DNA of 7,911 nt from contig CALCJE010000124.1 in the NCBI GenBank assembly GCA_937965665.1, forward strand, positions 1 to 7,911, read 5' to 3'. The position numbers and the translations under genes were made by a program. The notes under the pieces are model-generated. The model was not told the DNA's origin. It searched no databases and saw only the letters and a program-made list of their open reading frames with translations. The number at the start of each line of letters is the position of its first letter. The stretch's first letter is position 1. Of the stretch, positions 1-5,790 are shown one piece after another. Source of the DNA: an uncultured Bacteroidales bacterium. Lineage in GTDB: Bacteria; Bacteroidota; Bacteroidia; Bacteroidales; UBA4417.

Positions 1-1352
1 CATTGGCTGATAATTACTCTGCTGTGGGATTTGCAGCGTATAAACAAGCGAAAGCAGCACAACCCCCCAAACCGGATGGTGAAAAAGGGAAGACACTTAC
101 AAACGAGAAAGGCGATGCCGGCGAAGTGGAGGTTCCTGAAATGCCGGTTTTTGAAGAAAAGGAGAGAACTGCTGCTCAAAAGGAGCTCATAATGAATTAT
201 ATGTCACGCCTCGACGCACGCACACAGCAACTACTGGATGAGTACCAATCCACACTTTCTGTTGTTCGAAAGCAGGCTGAGCGTGCCACGAAAGACCCGG
301 ATAATTCCATTGTTTTCCGTCGCGATTTTGCCAAAGAGCTAATGCAGATCGAAGACATTACAGATGTACTGTTTGGTAAAAACAGTATTTACGGGCAGTC
401 AATTGCTAATGGGGCAAAACGGCTGGAACAGAATTCGAAGTTCATCGAAAAGGATTTGCCGGCACTTCAGCAACATATGGATAAATCATTAAGGCTGCAA
501 CAGGAGTTGATCAAATTGATTGAAGAGATGACAGCCTGCGGCGACAATGAAATCTGCAAGGCAAAAGTTCAGGCAGAAATTGACCGCAATCAGTACGAAG
601 CTGAACAGGAAGCTTACCAGGCGTGTCTGCTCAATAAAGGGGAGATGGATAACAGCTTTTCGGCATCCTGCAAAACCTACAAGGAAGAGTATGCCGCTTA
701 TAAGCAGGCGGTATCTGATTATTTCGCATATACCAATCCCATTCTTGAAAGGATTTATTCACCCAGTTTTAATGAGCTGCAAAACCTGTACCGCCAGCTT
801 TTGGTTCTTACTCATGAAAAAGCCGTTATCGGTATTGGTTCCGGTTTGCCCGAACTAGCAGAACAATACAATAAACTAAAATGTGTTGAGCCCAAACCTC
901 CGGCTATGCCTGAATCAGAGCCTGAGGATTCGAAACTTCCAAAAAAGAAGGAAGACGACTGCCCGTTGGGAAAAGGAATCAACCAGGGATTCGGTGCCAT
1001 TTCATTCGAACTTGATTGTGAGCATGTAAAACTTTCGGGAGGCGAAGGAATACTCTGGTCAGTAAACCGTGATTTTACAAAACATGAAACCAGGGTTGGA
1101 GTGGGTGTTGGTGCTCAGGGTGAATATGGAAACGGCAACCTATCAGGTGAAGCAAAAATTATGGTTGAGGTAACAGTTGGGCAGGGTGATGTAATAAAAA
1201 ATGTTGAGTTGACCAGTAGTGTAAAAGCAGGCCTGGGCGGATTGGTAGAAGGAGAAGTAACTGGTCGTGTTTCGCTTGAAGGCGGACCTTCAGTTGAAGC
1301 AACCGGTGGATTTGTTGCGCCCGGATTACCAACCATGCCGGGAACAGAATAA
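1..1352 (+). CDS. Large TPR-family-like exported protein paralogue, 5' end outside the window (C-terminal ~449 residues)
   Basis: The reading frame is open to the left edge. The TTG at position 3 is only the first possible start, and I read this as the 3' part of a longer gene. The visible protein has a Pro/Gly-rich linker (about residues 20-48), then a long charged, largely helical region with coiled-coil character (about 50-290) containing Cys179, 185, 208 and 223. A second Pro/acidic linker follows (about 296-318), then a Gly-rich beta-type module (about 319-433) starting with DCP, LDCE (337-340) and GEG (347-349). The region from about residue 100 to 433 aligns by eye with residues 330-651 of the next gene, and the first linker matches that gene's linker in place and composition. 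The missing part is therefore probably a signal peptide plus a TPR-like domain of about 220 residues. This copy is about 40 residues longer in the helical region. Function is unknown; envelope or surface location is inferred from the paralogue. Confidence 0.85.
   Translation, partial: LADNYSAVGFAAYKQAKAAQPPKPDGEKGKTLTNEKGDAGEVEVPEMPVFEEKERTAAQKELIMNYMSRLDARTQQLLDEYQSTLSVVRKQAERATKDPDNSIVFRRDFAKELMQIEDITDVLFGKNSIYGQSIANGAKRLEQNSKFIEKDLPALQQHMDKSLRLQQELIKLIEEMTACGDNEICKAKVQAEIDRNQYEAEQEAYQACLLNKGEMDNSFSASCKTYKEEYAAYKQAVSDYFAYTNPILERIYSPSFNELQNLYRQLLVLTHEKAVIGIGSGLPELAEQYNKLKCVEPKPPAMPESEPEDSKLPKKKEDDCPLGKGINQGFGAISFELDCEHVKLSGGEGILWSVNRDFTKHETRVGVGVGAQGEYGNGNLSGEAKIMVEVTVGQGDVIKNVELTSSVKAGLGGLVEGEVTGRVSLEGGPSVEATGGFVAPGLPTMPGTE
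957..1301 (+). other. Gly-rich beta C-terminal module with DCP / LDCE / GEG motifs, copy A
   Basis: This is the segment for residues 319-433 of the first gene. It opens with DCP (Cys320), continues to LDCE (Cys339) and GEG (347-349), and then runs as alternating hydrophobic and polar or Gly residues, the pattern of antiparallel beta strands. The same order and near-identical Cys spacing (19 versus 20 residues) recur at the C-terminus of the following gene. The two conserved Cys could form a disulfide in an exported domain. I do not recognise it as a named family. The boundary is a judgement by eye. Confidence 0.5.
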
Positions 1353-1373
1353 AATAATTCAAACGCAGTACTT

Positions 1374-3350
1374 ATGAAATATATGCTGTTCAAAGGAATT
1401 GCTCTTTTCATTTTGCTTTTGGTTTTCACACAGGCAATGAGCCAGAATACATCCATGTATAAATATGTGAAGATCGATACCACAAAAGTCATATCTGAAG
1501 CTCAGCTGGTAACTATCGCGACCCGATTTTACAACAGGCATTACAAGCAGATTTATGATGCCATTGAAAAAAGCTTCGTGGATGGAAATTTTCGTAAACT
1601 GGAAGCCCAGGGCTCTGATAAATACAAGCTGGCACAGGGATTTTCTTCAACAGCTGTTATGATGACAGGGATGGGTCAGTCGGTTGACATTCCTATAGTT
1701 TTGTCAACAAAGGCTGTTATACTTTATCCAAAGGATACCCTGATCGTGAATAACTTCGGGGCCATTCTGCGCATGATAGACTCTGTGAAAACATCGCTGC
1801 CTGTGCTATTATTCGCCAAAAAGCTTTTTCCCGGTGCACCGGTAATCCTAACCAACCTTGGAAATACCCTGTTTGAACTATACGACGACCGGCGCGCTGA
1901 ATATTTCTATAATCGCTCCCTTAAAATCAATCCCGATTTCAGTCTGGCCACCCAGGGATTGGTATCGGTTTACCTCAAACGCAAGGATCTTGGAAAGGCA
2001 CTCGAAATGTTATTCAAGTCGGTGCAGGGAATCTACAGCCCAACAATGAAAGAGGTGAATGAGAAAGTAAAGTACAATCCCAAATATGCTCCTCCATCCG
2101 AACCGCCTGTGGACAGGGGACCCGATGGTGGCGAAGGCAGCCCGGGTGATGGCTCTCCAAACCCCAATACCCCAATTGATCAACTTTATCTGCCCGGTTT
2201 TCCTGACTGGTCCGAAATGGGAGCCTTAATTGCCGATGAATCATTAGCAAGAGTGAGCAAAAAACTAGGTCAGGTTGCCGGCAGTGACAATACCCTTGCC
2301 AATGCAATGAAACTCATGCAGGCCAGTCCGGCAGAGCAACAGGCGTGGTACGAAGCGCAAAACAAGCCCGGAAAAATCCTGTTCGATAAGCAGGAATTTG
2401 CCATGGACATGATGGAGATGTATTTTGAAGACCAGATCGATAAAACAGACAAGGTTTATAATTACACCGACAGCGTGAATATTGCAAAATTCGGGCAATA
2501 CATTGAAGAAATATCGGCAAATGACGAAGCAAGGGCTGCACAAATGGGGTATGATGGTGAAGCCTGGCAGGCATTCCTTGTCGAAAAGTGTCAAAAATTT
2601 ACCAATGCCAATAAGGACCTCTTTGGGCAATGGAAACAGATTGCCGCCACCCGCCATGCAAAATATGTTGACCTGTTGACAACTTACTGGGTCTATTGCG
2701 AACAATACCTAAACCGCACCTACAATCCATCTGAATTCGAAAAACTGAACAGTAAGCGCAAATCATTTATTGCGATGCATTTCGGATACCTGTATTCCGA
2801 TTACCAGATTAAGCAGATGCAATTCGGTTTTGCTAATCTGGGGTCGCTGGCAAGTCTTATGGGCGACTGCCCCAAAATGCCACCGCCGCCACCTCCTGCA
2901 GCCTCGTCAAACGATGAAAATGTGAATGTTCCGGATAAAAACGGTCCCGATTGCCCTTTCAAGGATAAAAAATTGAAAATTGGACTTATCGTTTGCAGTG
3001 TAGGACTCGATTGCGAAAGCATTGAAGGAGAATGTGGCGAAGGCTTGCTGGTAGGTGCCAAGTGGAATTATAAAAAGAAAGAACTGACCGGTTTTGGAGG
3101 AGCCGGATTTAAAGCCGACCTGGGAGTGGAAGGTGCTGTTAATATCAAGGCCGAAGGCAAGGCCGGTTTTGAGGTTACCTTTAATACAAAAAACCAGCTT
3201 GTTGATGTAGCTTACAAAACAGAGGTGACAGGAACAGCCGGAGTTGGAAACACAGAAGTTGGGCAGGCTGTCGAATTTAAAGTTTCAGCAGCAACCGGGA
3301 TCGATATAAGCCGTACCACAGAATTAACTTACAATCCCCTTGGTTTTTAA
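1374..3350 (+). CDS. Exported TPR-like protein with Gly-rich beta C-terminal module, function unknown
   Basis: A 658-residue protein. Residues 1-23 form a Sec signal peptide (KYMLFKG, a Leu/Ile/Phe core, A-M-S then Gln24). Residues 142-220 look like two TPR-like helical hairpins: the first has NLGNTLFELYDDRRAEYFYNRSLKINPD spacing (161-188) and the second follows directly. A Gly/Pro-rich linker (about 236-268) leads to a helical, acidic middle region (about 275-495). This contains the pattern Y-x6-Y-x2-Y-x4-L-x-R-x-Y-x-P-S (431-453), shared with the previous gene. A hexaproline linker (503-508) precedes the Gly-rich beta module (526-651). There is no T9SS sorting domain and no lipoprotein Cys. 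The ATG at 1374 is preferred over the in-frame ATG at 1383 because it gives a more basic n-region. It starts 21 bp after the previous stop, so the two are likely cotranscribed. TPRs usually mediate protein-protein contact, so a scaffold role in the envelope is possible but unproven. Confidence 0.93.
   Translation: MKYMLFKGIALFILLLVFTQAMSQNTSMYKYVKIDTTKVISEAQLVTIATRFYNRHYKQIYDAIEKSFVDGNFRKLEAQGSDKYKLAQGFSSTAVMMTGMGQSVDIPIVLSTKAVILYPKDTLIVNNFGAILRMIDSVKTSLPVLLFAKKLFPGAPVILTNLGNTLFELYDDRRAEYFYNRSLKINPDFSLATQGLVSVYLKRKDLGKALEMLFKSVQGIYSPTMKEVNEKVKYNPKYAPPSEPPVDRGPDGGEGSPGDGSPNPNTPIDQLYLPGFPDWSEMGALIADESLARVSKKLGQVAGSDNTLANAMKLMQASPAEQQAWYEAQNKPGKILFDKQEFAMDMMEMYFEDQIDKTDKVYNYTDSVNIAKFGQYIEEISANDEARAAQMGYDGEAWQAFLVEKCQKFTNANKDLFGQWKQIAATRHAKYVDLLTTYWVYCEQYLNRTYNPSEFEKLNSKRKSFIAMHFGYLYSDYQIKQMQFGFANLGSLASLMGDCPKMPPPPPPAASSNDENVNVPDKNGPDCPFKDKKLKIGLIVCSVGLDCESIEGECGEGLLVGAKWNYKKKELTGFGGAGFKADLGVEGAVNIKAEGKAGFEVTFNTKNQLVDVAYKTEVTGTAGVGNTEVGQAVEFKVSAATGIDISRTTELTYNPLGF
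1797..2033 (+). other. TPR-like repeat region
   Basis: Residues 142-220 of the second gene. The first 34-residue-like unit has the usual small residues and the closing NPD (186-188) seen after the second helix of TPR motifs. It is followed by SLATQGLVSVYLKRKDLGKA (190-209), which fits helix A of the next unit. Only two units are clear. The assignment rests on reading the pattern, not on a profile search. Confidence 0.6.
2949..3326 (+). other. Gly-rich beta C-terminal module with DCP / LDCE / GEG motifs, copy B
   Basis: Residues 526-651 of the second gene. DCP (Cys527), LDCE (Cys547) and GEG (555-557) occur in the same order and spacing as in the preceding gene. They are followed by strands alternating Gly or polar with hydrophobic residues, including AEGKAGFEVTF (593-603) against GEAKIMVEV in the other copy. 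Two extra Cys (541 and 554) are found only here. It lies after the hexaproline linker and close to the C-terminus, so it is probably an independent domain at the end of the protein. Confidence 0.5.
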
Positions 3351-3448
3351 AATTTTCAACATGTTTGATTTATTTGTCCCTCTGCTTAATGAACTTTAGT
3401 TCAGAATAATACTCAGATTCATCATTAACAATCAATACTATTCCTAAA

Positions 3449-4495
3449 ATGGAGAAAGAATTGAAAAAGATACTCAATATCCTTGTTGTCTTCCTGATTG
3501 TTGCCCAACATCAGGTTTTTGCCCAGGATAAAGTACTTCTTGCTGACAAACCTGGTACATTTAAGATAACGTATGGTGATCTTAATGGCCATGGACCAGA
3601 TCAATACAATAAGTCATGTGGTTATACCAATGCAGAAGCCGAAGCTGCAAAGAAAAAGCTTGTTTCATTGATCGACATCTTTCGAAAGAACCCGGTATTG
3701 AATGATATCAAAGGATTCGACGGTTATTGTTACCTGAACATCGGACGCTGCAATACGAAATTCGGGTATGGCCTGCCCAGTTCACCTGGATTTTACTTCC
3801 AGACCTGGAGTTTGCGCAACGGGAAAGAAGTGAAACATACTATTGAACCACCGCAATGGAAATTTGAGGTGAATATGTTTGAAAAATTTTGCAGCTGGGG
3901 GTTCAATGTCTCTGATAAAAGCGATGCATATAACCCGACAAACCCGGCTTTTAATGCACAAAGTATGGGAAAAGCCACTCTTGCGTTGCGGGAACTATTC
4001 TTCCTTCCCGGTGTGAAAGAAGAAATTTCTCCCGGAATAAACCGTTATGGCGACTATATAATCCTTTTTAATCCCAACCGGCCCGAATACTGGAGCCAGG
4101 TCACCATACGCGAAGTTTTCAGGTTACTGTTTGATTACTACAAACTTGATCCTGATAAAGCTGCCATGGAAATCATGGTTCCTCAGCTGGAAAATGAATT
4201 CTCGAATTTTACAGAAACGGAAAAGGATGGGTTTGCCTACTTCGGAAATAATGAATCCGTATCACGGATCGGATCTGAAAAAAACGAAACGCCTGTTATG
4301 CGCCCAAACCCTGGTTACTGGAACCGCAATCTTCCACGGTCAGCTATACAGTTTATACTTATGGAAATTCCACCAAAAGAAGTGGTTGAGAGTAAGATGA
4401 ATGACAGGTGGAAAAGACAGGATGGTTACTATTACGTGAGCAGGTTGCTTTATGAGCTGGATGTAAATACTGTATTGCCAGCCATTGAGAAATAG
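3449..4495 (+). CDS. Exported protein of unknown family, first of a tandem paralogue pair
   Basis: A 348-residue protein. Residues 1-25 are a Sec signal peptide ending V-F-A before Gln26. The mature protein has no recognised domain or membrane segment. Features shared with the next gene, in order: DKPGTFKI (33-40), CGYT (57-60), RKNP and KGFD (79-91), FGYGLPS (105-111), IEPPQW (132-137), FLPG-x-KEE (185-192), a G-I-x-R-Y / NPxRPxY block (196-214), ETEKDGFAY (256-264) and NPGYWNRNLPRSAIQF (287-302). It ends D-V-N-x-V-L-P-A-I-E-K. Cys57 and Cys101 are conserved in the pair, so a disulfide is possible. The ATG start gives an unusually acidic n-region (MEKE). A TTG at 3461 would give a more typical one starting MKKIL, but ATG is kept. 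It begins 98 bp after the previous gene and 35 bp before the next. No function can be assigned. Confidence 0.92.
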   Translation: MEKELKKILNILVVFLIVAQHQVFAQDKVLLADKPGTFKITYGDLNGHGPDQYNKSCGYTNAEAEAAKKKLVSLIDIFRKNPVLNDIKGFDGYCYLNIGRCNTKFGYGLPSSPGFYFQTWSLRNGKEVKHTIEPPQWKFEVNMFEKFCSWGFNVSDKSDAYNPTNPAFNAQSMGKATLALRELFFLPGVKEEISPGINRYGDYIILFNPNRPEYWSQVTIREVFRLLFDYYKLDPDKAAMEIMVPQLENEFSNFTETEKDGFAYFGNNESVSRIGSEKNETPVMRPNPGYWNRNLPRSAIQFILMEIPPKEVVESKMNDRWKRQDGYYYVSRLLYELDVNTVLPAIEK

Positions 4496-4530
4496 AAAAT
4501 CATATTAGTAATGGTTTTAAAAGTTGAATT

Positions 4531-5559
4531 ATGAAAGCTACAAAATTGATCCTGGTTAGTGTATTTACTGTAATTATACTAAGTTCCAGGGCTCAGGACT
4601 ACCCTTTATTACCCGATCATCCGGGCACTTTCAAGCTGATCGACTGGGGCGTTTACACCCACTATAATTGTGGTTTTACAAAAGCTGAAACTGATGCCAA
4701 TTATCAGAAAATTATCCGCTTGACCGACCTGGTGCGTAAAAACCCTGTATTTATTGATCAAAAGGGATTTGACTGCGAAACGTATGTTTACACAATGAAT
4801 TGCCCTGATAAATTTGGGTACGGAATTCCGAGCAGGCTCAGTTTTGGATTCGAAGACTATTTTATGGATAAAGGACAAGTGAAGAAGTATAAGATTGAAC
4901 CTCCCAGTTGGAATATCAAAGTTAATAGCCTGGATAATGTATTTGGTAGTAAGTATAGTCTTGGCGCTTCAAAACCTACCGAAAAGCCCAAAGAAGGATT
5001 TAACTACGAAAAATGGAAAAGCGTTGACGACAAACTCCACGAGTGTATTTACCTCCCCGGAGAAAAGGAGGAACTTGGAAATGGAATCGACAGATACATC
5101 AGCGAAATTATAGTCATATACAACCCGGAGCGGCCACCTTATTACCTGCCGGTCAAATTCCGCGAATTGGCTGAGCTGAAGATCGAATACTGGAAACTCC
5201 ACCCTGATAAAATTCAATCGGATATGATATTGCCTATGCTCGAAGCTGAATATGCACAGGTTTCCGAAACCGAACGCGAAGGTTGGGCTTATAACAATAC
5301 CTATGACGAACGTTTCCCTTTTCTGGGGATAACACCAATAGAAGGATCACAACCCGTGGTGCGTTTAAATCCCGAATACTGGAACAAAAAGCTTCCCCGA
5401 TCGGCCATTCAGTTTTTAACGTTTTATCGTCTTGCCGAAACCAGCCGGTACGCCAGCGAAAAAGAGCAATGGCTTAAAAATAATGCCCCGGGCTACAGCT
5501 TGAACCGTTTTCTTGAAGCTTTCGATATAAACTCACTAACGCCCGCCATTGATAAATAA
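4531..5559 (+). CDS. Exported protein of unknown family, second of a tandem paralogue pair
   Basis: A 342-residue protein. The signal peptide (residues 1-21) ends S-R-A before Gln22, with Lys2 and Lys5 ahead of the hydrophobic core. It aligns along its full length with the preceding gene, by eye at roughly one third to two fifths identity. Matches include DHPGTFKL (29-36), CGFT (47-50), RKNP and KGFD (69-81), FGYGIPS (95-101), IEPPSW (122-127), YLPG-x-KEE (174-181), IDRY (186-189), NPERPPY (198-204), ETEREGWAY (246-254) and NPEYWNKKLPRSAIQF (280-295). Cys47 and Cys91 match Cys57 and Cys101 of the paralogue. The middle segment (about 135-165) is the least conserved part. The pair is an old tandem duplication, and the 35 bp gap suggests cotranscription. 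There are many aromatic and Pro residues but no catalytic motif I recognise. Location is periplasm or cell surface; function unknown. Confidence 0.93.
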   Translation: MKATKLILVSVFTVIILSSRAQDYPLLPDHPGTFKLIDWGVYTHYNCGFTKAETDANYQKIIRLTDLVRKNPVFIDQKGFDCETYVYTMNCPDKFGYGIPSRLSFGFEDYFMDKGQVKKYKIEPPSWNIKVNSLDNVFGSKYSLGASKPTEKPKEGFNYEKWKSVDDKLHECIYLPGEKEELGNGIDRYISEIIVIYNPERPPYYLPVKFRELAELKIEYWKLHPDKIQSDMILPMLEAEYAQVSETEREGWAYNNTYDERFPFLGITPIEGSQPVVRLNPEYWNKKLPRSAIQFLTFYRLAETSRYASEKEQWLKNNAPGYSLNRFLEAFDINSLTPAIDK

Positions 5560-5790
5560 GTTAAATTTGCCTGATTTGAACTGATCATTTGTAACTTGAA
5601 ATTGTTATATTATTAGTTTTATGCTTCTTGTGAAGTACATTTGTAGCGCTCGTCAGTAAGTCCTTTTACCATCAAGGTTCAGGATTTAATAATCGTTATT
5701 CTGTTCATTAATGCTGACCTGTTCAGCAACAAAAAGCAGGGGCGTATCTGAAAAGCCTATGAGTAGGATCAATAATTAAAACCATGTGCT
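5560..5790 (+). other. 231-bp intergenic region before the T9SS repeat protein
   Basis: No reading frame here looks coding. It contains a full match to the Bacteroidota -7 box (5636-5643), a second TAnnTTTG match right after the upstream stop (5562-5569) without a good -33 box, a 6-bp-stem hairpin (5712-5728) and a 7-bp direct repeat CTGTTCA (5701 and 5719). No GC-rich hairpin followed by a T-run was found, so no intrinsic terminator is called for the upstream gene. This is the widest gap in the window and the likeliest boundary between transcription units. Confidence 0.6.
5613..5643 (+). promoter_or_regulatory. Candidate Bacteroidota-type promoter (TTAG-N19-TACATTTG)
   Basis: TACATTTG (5636-5643) matches the Bacteroidota housekeeping -7 consensus TAnnTTTG at every fixed position. 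Nineteen bases upstream, TTAG (5613-5616) matches three of four bases of the -33 box TTTG. Transcription would start near 5648-5652 and leave a 5' leader of about 140 nt ahead of the ATG at 5791. The consensus is short and AT-rich DNA gives chance matches, so this remains a candidate. Confidence 0.35.

Noticed and set aside
3..5. TTG at position 3 as the true start of the first gene
   Set aside because: The frame is open to the window edge and the paralogue has a further 220 or so residues upstream of the matching point.
1115..1492. Minus-strand reading frame of 125 codons across the junction of genes 1 and 2
   Set aside because: It is antisense to the C-terminal module and the signal peptide of the next gene, both clearly coding on the + strand.
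2265..2705. Minus-strand reading frame of 146 codons rich in Cys, Phe and Leu
   Set aside because: It lies wholly inside the well-supported second gene; its composition is what antisense reading of an acidic, Lys-rich gene gives.
3369..3376. TTTATTTG as a promoter -7 box for gene 3
   Set aside because: One fixed base is wrong and no -33 box lies at a suitable distance.
3390..3403. TGAAC-TTTA-GTTCA inverted repeat as a terminator
   Set aside because: The stem is only 5 bp and no T-run follows on the + strand.
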